Assembly (NCBI GenBank): GCA_934541115.1
Contig: CAKTDF010000041.1
Coordinates: 1-11,033 of the forward strand
Length of the DNA stretch: 11,033 bases
Direction of reading: 5' to 3'
DNA from: an uncultured Eubacteriales bacterium
Lineage (GTDB): Bacteria > Bacillota > Clostridia > Oscillospirales > Acutalibacteraceae
Shown: piece after piece, positions 1 through 7,517 of the stretch
Layout of the letters: each line of letters starts with the position of its first letter
How positions within the stretch are numbered: position 1 is the stretch's first letter
Program-made: the position numbers and the translations under genes
The notes under the pieces: model-generated
What the model saw: only the letters and a program-made list of their open reading frames with translations
Databases searched by the model: none
What the model was told of the DNA's origin: nothing

Positions 1-10
1 GTAATGTGTA

Positions 11-73
11 GGCGCGTTAGAGAGCGATAATCGAGATTCCCTCAAGGAATCCGATTTCGCTCTCTTGGGCGCC
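11..73 (-). repeat. Long nested hairpin inside R1
   Basis: Three stacked helices are visible: GGCGC (11-15) with GCGCC (69-73), AGAGAGCGA (19-27) with TCGCTCTCT (57-65), and TCG/GATTCC (31-40, one bulged A) with GGAATCCGA (46-54). The apical loop is only CTCAA. The same three-tier design occurs at 10644-10705. No U-tract follows on either strand, so it is not a normal intrinsic terminator. Confidence 0.85.
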
Positions 74-91
74 GTACAGAAGCGTATTTTT

Positions 92-123
92 GGTTACTTT
101 TGTTACAACCGACAAAAGTGACC
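92..123. repeat. Short inverted repeat inside R1
   Basis: The arms are GGT-x-ACTTTTGT (92-103) and ACAAAAGT-x-ACC (112-123), 11 pairs around one mismatch with an 8-base loop. The same structure recurs in R2 and R3, where its sequence is nearly invariant. It is the best conserved block of the repeat. Confidence 0.8.
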
Positions 124-330
124 CCAGCGGAGCGTACGGATATAAAAGCGCATAGCCATTTATATATGAAAGTAAGCGTTTGGTTTAAGAGAAATAGTAG
201 TACGTAAAAAAACAAGCAGAACTTTTCACATTCCACAATAAATCCGCGAGTTGTGGAAAGAGAGAACGTTGTTTTCACTTTGTTCTGACTGAACATTTCG
301 ACAAAAGAGGAGATAGGGTAATAGCGGATT

Positions 331-494
331 GTGACAATGTGAATAATTCGACAAAAAATCGCTGCCGGTATTTATACTCTCTTTATCACCGCCTATTCAT
401 ACAAAAAGCTGTTCCGCATTTTATATGCGGAGAAAAGGAATACGGCGCGCTTTATGGTGTTTTACAGTTATATCCATTTTTAACAAAATTTATT
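331..494. other. Intergenic spacer, no gene recognised
   Basis: This A+T-rich stretch lies between the left repeat and the operon promoter. The only structure I see is a small hairpin with arms CCGCAT (414-419) and ATGCGG (425-430) and a 5-base loop. No T-run follows it, and its function is unknown. No open frame with a credible ribosome binding site was found. Confidence 0.6.
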
Positions 495-523
495 TTGACA
501 ACCGTTTTCATTTAGTATATAAT
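495..523 (+). promoter_or_regulatory. Consensus sigma-A promoter of the five-gene operon
   Basis: TTGACA at 495-500 and TATAAT at 518-523 are separated by exactly 17 bases, a perfect match to the housekeeping sigma-70/sigma-A consensus. Transcription should begin near 530, giving a leader of about 93 nt before the first start codon at 623. A promoter this strong on a catabolic operon suggests control by a repressor, the leader RNA or catabolite repression. I did not find a clear cre site or a paired operator. Confidence 0.85.
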
Positions 524-529
524 TACTAC

Positions 530-622
530 ATGACGCCTGCCGGCGTGTAAAAATGCACGTTCGGCGGCAAAAACGAATATTCGGTTTTTTGAACCGGAAA
601 AACATGATTCGGAGAATTTGTT
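530..622 (+). promoter_or_regulatory. Structured 5' leader of the operon
   Basis: The predicted leader can form a hairpin at 539-565, pairing GCCG with CGGC and CGTG with CACG around an 8-base loop. Next come a perfect 10-bp palindrome (CGAATATTCG, 574-583) and an overlapping alternative hairpin, CGGTT (582-586) with AACCG (592-596). The last two share bases and cannot both form, so switching is conceivable. It matches no riboswitch class I recognise. The ribosome binding site GGAG (611-614) lies 8 bases before ATG at 623, beyond these structures. Confidence 0.4.
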
Positions 623-2344
623 ATGAACGAAAGAAGATTGAGAAAAAAGCTTCGAGAGCTTTACGGCGGAAAAATAGATTTCACCGATAAAAACAGAATG
701 AGAGTCATGACCGGAGAGTGGAACGATTGGAAAGGTATTGTCAAAGCCTGTCAGATGGCTGTTACCGGAAAAAAAGACGTTCACGTTGTCAATGATATCA
801 AGTTCACCGGTGCGGATGTGCCAAAGATGCGTACGCCAAAGCTCAAAGACAGCGCCCTTGACGGAAAAACTCCGGACGTCCTCATTATCGGAGGCGGAAT
901 TTCAGGCACATCAATAGCAAGAGAACTTTCAAAATGGAAACTTGACGTTCTGCTTGTTGAAAAGGAATATGATCTTGCACTCGGTGCATCCGGTAGAAAT
1001 GACGGAGAGGTTCACCCCGGCGTTGACCTTTCAAAGGGCAGTCTCAAACAGCATTATGTTTTGCTCGGCAATAAAGTTTACGGCGATATTTGCCGCGATC
1101 TCGGAGTGCCGTTTTCGCGCTGCGGACAGTATGTCGGTTTCAACCAAAAGGAGCTTAAACCTTTTGTTGAGGCGTATGCGGCAAAGCGCAGACTCGTTGA
1201 CGGCGTGACCGATACAAGGGTAATTTCAAAAGAGGAGCTTTTTGAAGCAGAACCGAATTTGAACCCCGATATTGAATTTGCGCTGTATAATCCTTCTGCC
1301 GGCTGCGTGTGTCCTTATTCATTGACCATTGCTTATGCCGAAAATGCCGTTCAGAACGGTGTTGCGCTCAGTCTTAATACTGCCGTGCTCTCAATAGAGA
1401 CTAAGAACGGAGAGATAGTTTCGGTCACAACCAACCGCGGCGTCGTGTATCCGAAAATCGTCATCAATGCTGCCGGAGTTTTTGCCGATGACATTGCAGA
1501 AATGGCGGGCGATCGCTTTTATTCAATTCACCCGAGACGAGGAACGAACAGCATTCTTGACACAAAGGCAGGTGCGTTCATTCACTCGGTCGTTACAACA
1601 AAATCACTAAAAAGCGCTCCGGGAGCGGGACACACAAAGGGCGGCGGAATCATTCATACCGTCCATCATAATCTGCTGGTAGGTCCGGACGCCGTTGAAA
1701 CCTATGAAAAGGAAAATCATGCAACGAATCCGGAGAGCATCACAAACGTATTCAACAAGCAGCAGAGCGCTACCGATAAACTCAGGCGCGGCGATATAAT
1801 TACCTATTTTACCGGTGTTCGCGCACCGTCGTTTGAAGAAGACTTTATTATTGAACGCGGAAGAGAAACGCATAACCTCATTCACTGTGCCGCGATCCAG
1901 TCCCCCGGATTGACTACGGCTCCCGTTGTTGCTCTCGATATTGAAAAGATGGCTCTTCAGCTTTTGTATTGCTACGGCGTGCAGCCGAAACGAAACGACA
2001 GCTTTAATCCTCACAGAAATGCGATTCCTCACTTGCGTGATATGAGCGCGAAAGAAAGAGCCGAATTTATCAAAAAGAATCCAGATTACGGTGAAATCGT
2101 CTGCCGCTGCGAGGAAATCAGCCGGGGAGAAATTCTTGACGCCTTGCGTTCACCTGTTTGTGTTCCCACGGTTGACGGCGTAAAAAAGCGCGTTCGCGCC
2201 GGAATGGGCAGATGTCAGGGCGGTTTCTGTTCTCCCGTGGTTATGAAAATCATTGCGGAGTATCTCAAAGTGCCGCTTTCAGAAGTTAAAAAGGGCAGCG
2301 AGGACGCTGTGATAGTATTCGGAGAAACAAAGGAGGGCAAGTGA
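623..2344 (+). CDS. GlpA-like FAD-dependent dehydrogenase with BFD [2Fe-2S] domain
   Basis: This 573-residue flavoprotein probably oxidises glycerol-3-phosphate (to dihydroxyacetone phosphate) or a related polyol phosphate in the cytoplasm or at the inner membrane face. A DAO-type Rossmann motif IGGGISG lies at residues 89-95. GVRAPS (398-403) and QSPGLTTAP (426-434) match conserved substrate/FAD blocks of GlpA-type dehydrogenases. The C-terminal BFD-like domain has four cysteines in CxC...CxxxxC spacing (C494, C496, C531, C536), the usual ligands for a [2Fe-2S] cluster. An N-terminal extension of about 83 residues precedes the FAD motif and is absent from the core family as I know it. The start at 623 has GGAG 8 bases upstream. 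It is the first operon gene, and its stop lies 1 base before the next ATG. Gene neighbours support GlpA-like function, but the exact substrate is inferred. Confidence 0.88.
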   Translation: MNERRLRKKLRELYGGKIDFTDKNRMRVMTGEWNDWKGIVKACQMAVTGKKDVHVVNDIKFTGADVPKMRTPKLKDSALDGKTPDVLIIGGGISGTSIARELSKWKLDVLLVEKEYDLALGASGRNDGEVHPGVDLSKGSLKQHYVLLGNKVYGDICRDLGVPFSRCGQYVGFNQKELKPFVEAYAAKRRLVDGVTDTRVISKEELFEAEPNLNPDIEFALYNPSAGCVCPYSLTIAYAENAVQNGVALSLNTAVLSIETKNGEIVSVTTNRGVVYPKIVINAAGVFADDIAEMAGDRFYSIHPRRGTNSILDTKAGAFIHSVVTTKSLKSAPGAGHTKGGGIIHTVHHNLLVGPDAVETYEKENHATNPESITNVFNKQQSATDKLRRGDIITYFTGVRAPSFEEDFIIERGRETHNLIHCAAIQSPGLTTAPVVALDIEKMALQLLYCYGVQPKRNDSFNPHRNAIPHLRDMSAKERAEFIKKNPDYGEIVCRCEEISRGEILDALRSPVCVPTVDGVKKRVRAGMGRCQGGFCSPVVMKIIAEYLKVPLSEVKKGSEDAVIVFGETKEGK

Positions 2345-2345
2345 A

Positions 2346-3605
2346 ATGAAACAGCTTTATGATGTTGTCATAATCGGCGCAGGACCTGCCGGGCTTGCCG
2401 CCGCTGTCAGATGTGACGAAAAAGGAAAGAGCGTTCTGCTCGTTGAACGCGAGGCACGGCTTGGCGGAATACTCAAACAGTGCATTCATGACGGCTTTGG
2501 TCTCATTCGCTTTCAGGAAAAACTCTCGGGTCCGGAATACGCAGAAAAATATATCGATATGCTTAAAGAGACGAGGGTTGACGTAACAACGCTTACCTTT
2601 GTTACGGACATTGAAAAAAAAGACGGATTTTTTGATCTTACCCTTGTCAGCAGAAACGGCGTGACGAATGTTCAAAGCAAAACGCTGATTCTTGCAACCG
2701 GCTGCCGCGAAAGGACTGCAAAGCAGGTCAATATCCACGGAACAAGACCGGCAGGCGTTTTTACCGCAGGCACGGCACAAAATCTTACCAATCTGCTCGG
2801 ACAGCTGCCCACAAAAAAATGTGTGATTTTGGGCTCGGGCGATATCGGTTTGATCATGGCGCGCAGGCTCACACTTGAGGGTGCAAAGGTGCTCGGCGTT
2901 TATGAGGCGAAGAGCACACCCTCCGGACTCACGAGGAACATTCATCAGTGCCTGCACGACTATGATATTCCGCTTTATCTTTCTCATACCGTAACAAGAG
3001 TTTTCGGCGACGACAGATTGACCGGCGTTCAAATTTCGCAGGTTGACGAAAAGATGCAGCCGATTGCCGGAACGGAAAGCTGCGTTGAATGCGACGGACT
3101 TATTCTTTCCGTTGGTCTTATTCCGGAAAACGAGCTTGCAGAACGCCTTGGGGTTCAGATCGATCCAAAAACCAAAGGACCGCTTTGCGACCAGAATCTC
3201 ATGACGAGCGTGCCGGGCATTTTCAGCTGCGGCAATGCGCTGCATGTCAATGACCTTGTTGACTATGTTTCTGAAAGTGCCGTGACCGCTGCCGACGGGG
3301 CATGTGCTTTTGAAAAGGAAAGCGCAGACTTTGCATACATTGAGCCGAACGGCAACATTGCATATATCGTTCCTCAAAAAATTGATCTTTCAAATGATAT
3401 GAGCAACGTTTGCTTTTATTTCAGAAGCCGCGATGTCCTTGATAAATGCAAGCTGACTTTTTCGGCAAACGGAAAAACCATAAAAGAAAAGAAATATCCC
3501 TTCCTGCGTCCGCCCGAGATGGAAAGACTTGTGATTTCTTTTGACGAAGCCGGACTCAAAAAGGGCGATAAAATCACGGTAACACTGGAGGGCGAGAGAA
3601 AATGA
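2346..3605 (+). CDS. GlpB/NoxE-like NAD(P)/FAD-dependent oxidoreductase
   Basis: This 419-residue flavoprotein of the pyridine nucleotide-disulfide oxidoreductase fold is probably the electron-transfer partner of the preceding GlpA-like subunit. It shows an N-terminal FAD motif GAGPAG (11-16), the segment LATGCRERT (116-124), a second dinucleotide motif GSGDIG (163-168) and a late FAD block GIFSCGNALHVNDLVD (291-306). There is no CxxC redox disulfide, so it is not a thioredoxin-reductase type enzyme. Residues from about 330 form a separate C-terminal part rich in predicted beta strands. AGGAGG (2331-2336) lies 9 bases before the ATG and inside the end of the upstream gene. Its own stop overlaps the next start as ATGA (3602-3605), implying translational coupling and a shared complex. 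Whether NAD+ or another carrier receives the electrons cannot be read from the sequence. Confidence 0.88.
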   Translation: MKQLYDVVIIGAGPAGLAAAVRCDEKGKSVLLVEREARLGGILKQCIHDGFGLIRFQEKLSGPEYAEKYIDMLKETRVDVTTLTFVTDIEKKDGFFDLTLVSRNGVTNVQSKTLILATGCRERTAKQVNIHGTRPAGVFTAGTAQNLTNLLGQLPTKKCVILGSGDIGLIMARRLTLEGAKVLGVYEAKSTPSGLTRNIHQCLHDYDIPLYLSHTVTRVFGDDRLTGVQISQVDEKMQPIAGTESCVECDGLILSVGLIPENELAERLGVQIDPKTKGPLCDQNLMTSVPGIFSCGNALHVNDLVDYVSESAVTAADGACAFEKESADFAYIEPNGNIAYIVPQKIDLSNDMSNVCFYFRSRDVLDKCKLTFSANGKTIKEKKYPFLRPPEMERLVISFDEAGLKKGDKITVTLEGERK

Positions 3606-4060
3606 AAAAGTTGGTCTGTATCGTTTGCCCCAACAGCTGTGAGCTTGAGATCACACAGAATGAAAACGGAATCTCCGTCAGCGGAAACAAGTGTAAGCGG
3701 GGCGTTCAGTTCGCTGCCGATGAAATGACTGCGCCAAAGCGCACAATTTCCTCTGTGGTCAAAACCGCTTTTAAGTCGGTTCCCGTTCTGCCTGTCAGAG
3801 TGTCTGCCGAGATTCCTAAAGATAAAATTTTTGACGTGATGAATGAGATAAATCACGTTACGCTCAAAAAGAGGGTAAAGCGCGGCGAAGTCATAATCAA
3901 GAATGTGCTTTCGCTCGGGGTCGATATTATCGCAACGAGCGACGTTTTGAGCACGGTTCCGGATTCAGAGCTGCCGGAGGAGCCTCAAAAGAAAACAGCA
4001 AAAAGAGCGGCAAAGCCAAGAGCAAAAGCAACACCTAAGAAAGTCAAAAAATCAGAATAG
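3602..4060 (+). CDS. DUF1667 four-cysteine protein
   Basis: This 152-residue protein belongs to the DUF1667 family, typically found beside GlpA-like and NoxE-like flavoproteins. Cysteines C6, C9, C13 and C31 (CxxCxxxC, then a GNKCKRG block) look like ligands for a metal or iron-sulfur centre, giving a likely role as a small electron-transfer or assembly subunit. That role is inferred, because the family has no firmly established function that I know of. Conserved blocks such as LPVRVSAEIPK (63-73) continue to about residue 112. The last 25 or so residues are an unusual Lys/Ala/Pro-rich basic tail beyond the normal domain. The start overlaps the previous stop by 4 bases, with GGAGG at 3588-3592. 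Confidence 0.85.
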   Translation: MKKLVCIVCPNSCELEITQNENGISVSGNKCKRGVQFAADEMTAPKRTISSVVKTAFKSVPVLPVRVSAEIPKDKIFDVMNEINHVTLKKRVKRGEVIIKNVLSLGVDIIATSDVLSTVPDSELPEEPQKKTAKRAAKPRAKATPKKVKKSE

Positions 4061-4099
4061 GGATCAAATTCGATTCATGGAGAAAAGGAGAAAATAATC

Positions 4100-5653
4100 A
4101 TGTCTGAAAAGCTTGTTCTGACCTTTGACGTCGGCACGCAGAGCACGAGAGCCATGCTTGTCAACAAAAAAGGTCAGCTTGAAGATGTCTGTCAGTATAA
4201 CTACGAGACGCCTTATATTTCAAAAGAGCGCGGTCACGCAGAGCAGTATCCGGATTTTTATTTTGACGCGATCTGCCGCGTTTCAAAACAGCTTTGCGAA
4301 AAAAACAAAGAAAAGCTCGTCAACGTTATCGCCGTTACTCTCACTGTTATCCGCGACACCGTTCTTTGCCTTGACAAGGATAACAAAGCTCTGCGAGACA
4401 TCATTATCTGGCTCGATGAACGCCAGGCAAAGAATGACGAAAACTTCGGCATAGTCAAAAAGGGTATGTTCAAGCTTGTCAAAATGGAGGATACCGTCAA
4501 GGATCAGACGCGGAACTCCGTTTGCAACTGGATCATGGAAAACGAGCCCGAAATTTGGGCAAAAACCGCAAAATACGTCATGCTTCCAACGTACCTTAAC
4601 TATAAGCTCACCGGAGTTTTGCGCGACTCCGCCGCCAACATGGTGGGTCATGTTCCGTTTGATTATAAAAACCGCCGCTGGATGAGCCGAAACAATCTGA
4701 CGCGCTGCGTCTGCGATATTCCGCAGGAAAAGCTTTGCGAATTGGTTCCGTCCGGAGAGACAATAGGAACCATAGGTAAAGAGATAAGCGAGCTCACCGG
4801 CATTCCCGAAGGTCTGCCGCTCATTGCAACAGGGTCGGACAAGGGCTGCGAAACGCTCGGACTTTCTGTTTTGAAACCGCATCAGGCTGCCGTTTCTCTC
4901 GGAACCTCCGCAACTGTTCAGATGATGGTCAAGGATTACTTTGAGCCGCAGAAGTTCCTGCCGGCATATCCCGCCGTTCCCAATGATATGTACAACCCGG
5001 AGTTTCAGATTTACCGCGGTTATTGGATGATCTCATGGTTCGTCAAGGAATTTGCAGCAGAGGAAAAGATTGAAGCCAAAGAAAAGGGCTGGGCTGTTGA
5101 GCGCATTCTTGACTCTCACCTTGATGAGGTCCCGCCCGGCTGTGACGGTCTTGTTCTTCAGCCGTATTGGCGTGCCGGAATGGCAAATCCGCTTGCAAAG
5201 GGCGCGATGATAGGCTTTTCCGACGGACACACAAGAAAGCATTTTTACCGCGCGATAATTGAGGGCATTGACCTTGCCCTGCTTGACGGAATAAAGACGA
5301 TGGAAAAGCAGTCCGGAAAAAAGATTACCGAAATTTTTGTCGGCGGAGGCGGTTCAAAAAGTCCGTCAGTCTGCCAGATCCTTTCAAACGTAACCGGACT
5401 TCCGGTCAAATGCATTCAGACTCATGAGGCGTGCGGTCTCGGTTCGTCCATGGTTGCCTTTGTTGCAAAGGGTGAATTCAAGGACTATGACGAGGCTACA
5501 AAGAGTATGGTACAAATCCGGCGCACTTTTGAACCGGATATGGAAGTTCATGAGATATACATGAAGATATACCGCCATGTTTATTCAAAAATGTATAAAC
5601 GCCTTGAGCCGATCTATAAAAAGCTGCGCAAAAAGGTTTTGCCGAAAATATGA
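4100..5653 (+). CDS. FGGY-family carbohydrate/polyol kinase
   Basis: This 517-residue ATP-dependent kinase has the FGGY (ASKHA) fold. Motifs in order are DVGTQSTRA (10-18, phosphate 1 loop), TVIRDT (82-87) and IIWLDE (102-107) in the substrate region, TGSDKG (244-249) with D247 as likely catalytic base, SLGTSAT (266-272), GGGGSKSP (415-422) for nucleotide binding and EACGLGSS (443-450). Length and order fit the family. The Arg of the glycerol kinase Arg-Glu pair is kept (R85), but the Glu is Asp (D86), and the residue after the catalytic Asp is Lys rather than Gln. It is therefore not a textbook GlpK and may use another polyol. AAGGAG (4085-4090) lies 9 bases before the ATG. Its place after three dehydrogenase subunits suggests it makes their phosphorylated substrate. 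Cytoplasmic, with no signal peptide. Confidence 0.88.
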   Translation: MSEKLVLTFDVGTQSTRAMLVNKKGQLEDVCQYNYETPYISKERGHAEQYPDFYFDAICRVSKQLCEKNKEKLVNVIAVTLTVIRDTVLCLDKDNKALRDIIIWLDERQAKNDENFGIVKKGMFKLVKMEDTVKDQTRNSVCNWIMENEPEIWAKTAKYVMLPTYLNYKLTGVLRDSAANMVGHVPFDYKNRRWMSRNNLTRCVCDIPQEKLCELVPSGETIGTIGKEISELTGIPEGLPLIATGSDKGCETLGLSVLKPHQAAVSLGTSATVQMMVKDYFEPQKFLPAYPAVPNDMYNPEFQIYRGYWMISWFVKEFAAEEKIEAKEKGWAVERILDSHLDEVPPGCDGLVLQPYWRAGMANPLAKGAMIGFSDGHTRKHFYRAIIEGIDLALLDGIKTMEKQSGKKITEIFVGGGGSKSPSVCQILSNVTGLPVKCIQTHEACGLGSSMVAFVAKGEFKDYDEATKSMVQIRRTFEPDMEVHEIYMKIYRHVYSKMYKRLEPIYKKLRKKVLPKI

Positions 5654-5690
5654 GCGCGGCGGAAAATAAATAATAAATAATTGATACTTC

Positions 5691-5697
5691 AAGGAGG
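5691..5697 (+). promoter_or_regulatory. Very strong ribosome binding site
   Basis: AAGGAGG sits 8 bases before ATG 5706 and fixes that start. It follows an AT-rich spacer of about 37 bases with no terminator or promoter, so the last operon gene is read from the same transcript with high translation expected. Confidence 0.75.
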
Positions 5698-5705
5698 ATA
5701 AAACT

Positions 5706-7448
5706 ATGAGTACCAAACCGTATAAGGGCTTTGAACCGAAGTGGGTCAAGGAGCCTGCACCGAAAGACAGTTACCGTTCAATTTTTCGTTGGGGCGACCC
5801 CGAATTCGTCAAGTATCCAAAGGAAAGTCTTTATAAAATGATGAAAGACAAGTTCATCATGACAGACGACGATTTCAGACAGTATCCCGTGGACATAGGC
5901 TGGGAGACCGTTGAGCTGACGCAAAAGAGCAACATTGATGAAAAGCATCTCAAATTTTTCCGTGAGGTTGTCGGCGACGCTTATGTTTCAACGGCAGATT
6001 ATAACCGTCTCGCCGTCGCATACGGAAAGACCGCTTATGACCTTTTGCGCCTGCGCGAGAGAAAAATCGATTCTCTCCCCGATGTTGTTATTTATCCCGA
6101 TACCACCGAACAGGTTGAAAAAATTGTTGCCTATTGCACGGAAAACGATATTCCTCTTTATGTTTACGGCGGAGGTTCAACCGTCACAAGGGGCGTTGAA
6201 CCGATAAAAGGCGGCGTTTCCCTCGACATGAGAATGCGTTTCAACAAGGTTATCCGTTTCAACGAGGTCGATCAGACCATTACCGTTCAGGCGGGAATGT
6301 CAGGACCAAAGCTTGAAGAAACGCTCAACAATGCCGTTTTGAACTTTGGCGCAAAGCGTGCATACACCTGCGGCCATTTTCCTCAGTCGTTTGAGTTTTC
6401 AAGCGTTGGCGGCTGGACGGTTACAAGAGGCGCGGGTCAGAACAGCACATATTACGGCTGCATAACAGATATCGTGCTTTCTCAAAAGTATGCCACTCCG
6501 ATAGGCAATTTCCAGACCAGCCACTATTCAAGAGAAGCAACAGGTCCGAATCTCAATCAAATCATGATGGGTTCGGAGGGCACTTTCGGCGTACTTACCG
6601 AAGTGACGCTCAGAATTTTCAGATACATGCCCGAAAACAGAAAGCGTTTTTCATATATCTTTAAAGACTGGAAAACCGCTATGGACGCCGGCAGAGAGAT
6701 GATGCAGTGCGAGTGCGGCTTTTCCTCGGTTTTCCGCCTTTCCGACCCGGAAGAGACCAACCTCATGCTCCGTCTCTATAATGTTGACGAAACACCCCTT
6801 TGGAAGCTGCTTGACGTAACCGGCTTTAAGGACATGGAGCGCTGCCTGTTCCTCGGCTTCACTGACGGCGAAAAAGGATATTCTGCAAATGTTGCAAAGA
6901 ATATTCGCCGCATTGCAAGAAAATACGGCGCAATGAGTCTGACCTCATTTGTCTGCAAGAGCTGGGAAAAGGGACGTTTTAACGACCCGTATCTCAGAGA
7001 CACTCTCATGGACTTCGGCGTAACCACAGATACTCTTGAATGCACCGTCAACTGGTCAAACATGGCGCAGGTTCATGCAGACGTCCGCAAAGTATGCAAG
7101 GCATTGCCGAACACAATAGTAACCACCCATATGTCACACTGCTATCCGCAGGGCGCAAATCTTTACTTTATCTTTCTGACAAAGATGTCCTCCTCCGAGG
7201 AATTCAAAAAGTATCATGCGAGTATACTTGACGCCATTCAGAAATCCGGCGCGGCAATCAGCCATCACCACGGAATCGGCAAGATGTTTGCTCCGTGGCT
7301 TGAGGGCAGCCTCGGCAGAACCGAATTCGGCGTGTTTAAGGCTCTCAAAAATTACTTTGACCCGAAGTATAACATGAATCCGGGCGGAACGATCGGACTT
7401 GACCTCAAAGAAGAGGAAAAGCGTTTTATGCGTGACGACATTAAATAA
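5706..7448 (+). CDS. AGPS-like FAD-binding oxidase (VAO/FAD-linked oxidase family)
   Basis: This 580-residue flavoprotein has an N-terminal FAD_binding_4 domain and a C-terminal FAD-oxidase domain. YGGGSTV (154-160) is the pyrophosphate loop. GHFPQSFEFSSVGGW (223-237) and MGSEGTFG (288-295) are the next FAD contacts. SHHHGIGK (519-526) is the histidine loop characteristic of alkylglycerone-phosphate synthase (AGPS). By recalled comparison with human AGPS, an Arg after the cap region (R344 in VFRLSD) and a Tyr (Y487 in NLYFIF) are also kept. AGPS swaps the acyl group of acyl-DHAP for a fatty alcohol, but relatives oxidise D-2-hydroxyacids such as lactate or glycolate, so the reaction here is not settled. 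A link to DHAP chemistry is plausible because the operon encodes a GlpA-like enzyme and a kinase. No signal peptide or peroxisomal-type signal was seen. It is the last gene of the operon, with no hairpin terminator directly after its stop. Confidence 0.85.
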   Translation: MSTKPYKGFEPKWVKEPAPKDSYRSIFRWGDPEFVKYPKESLYKMMKDKFIMTDDDFRQYPVDIGWETVELTQKSNIDEKHLKFFREVVGDAYVSTADYNRLAVAYGKTAYDLLRLRERKIDSLPDVVIYPDTTEQVEKIVAYCTENDIPLYVYGGGSTVTRGVEPIKGGVSLDMRMRFNKVIRFNEVDQTITVQAGMSGPKLEETLNNAVLNFGAKRAYTCGHFPQSFEFSSVGGWTVTRGAGQNSTYYGCITDIVLSQKYATPIGNFQTSHYSREATGPNLNQIMMGSEGTFGVLTEVTLRIFRYMPENRKRFSYIFKDWKTAMDAGREMMQCECGFSSVFRLSDPEETNLMLRLYNVDETPLWKLLDVTGFKDMERCLFLGFTDGEKGYSANVAKNIRRIARKYGAMSLTSFVCKSWEKGRFNDPYLRDTLMDFGVTTDTLECTVNWSNMAQVHADVRKVCKALPNTIVTTHMSHCYPQGANLYFIFLTKMSSSEEFKKYHASILDAIQKSGAAISHHHGIGKMFAPWLEGSLGRTEFGVFKALKNYFDPKYNMNPGGTIGLDLKEEEKRFMRDDIK

Positions 7449-7517
7449 GTTTTTTTATCCGGCTTGAAAATAACAGGTTGATATAAGCACAAAAAGAAAA
7501 TTGAATCGTAATATGTT

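Larger units (their letters stand above)
1..330 (-). repeat. Dispersed non-coding repeat, copy R1 (reverse orientation)
   Basis: On the minus strand this stretch matches the two right-edge copies (10478-10713 and 10747-11033) over nearly its whole length, so it is a third copy of the same family in opposite orientation. It holds a long hairpin at 11-73 and a second inverted repeat at 92-123. Homology ends near 317-330, where the reverse complement of AATCCGCTATTACC marks the start of the element as also seen at 10747. The outer end lies at or beyond base 1. A minus-strand reading frame runs through it, but it looks like a by-product of high identity between copies rather than a gene. No transposase is present, so the means of spread is unknown. 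Confidence 0.9.

Noticed and set aside
42..296. Minus-strand reading frame in R1 encoding a peptide similar to frames in R2 (10478-10699) and R3
   Set aside because: The shared frame follows from high nucleotide identity of the repeat. There is no ribosome binding site, R3 has a length change in its T-run that shifts the frame, and the frame runs through the structural hairpins.
414..430. Small hairpin CCGCAT/ATGCGG as a terminator
   Set aside because: Only 6 bp, with no T-run on either strand and no gene that it would terminate.
2286..3377. Long minus-strand open frame opposite the second operon gene
   Set aside because: It lies entirely antisense to a well-supported flavoprotein with clear motifs, has no recognisable domain and no ribosome binding site, and is a codon-bias shadow.
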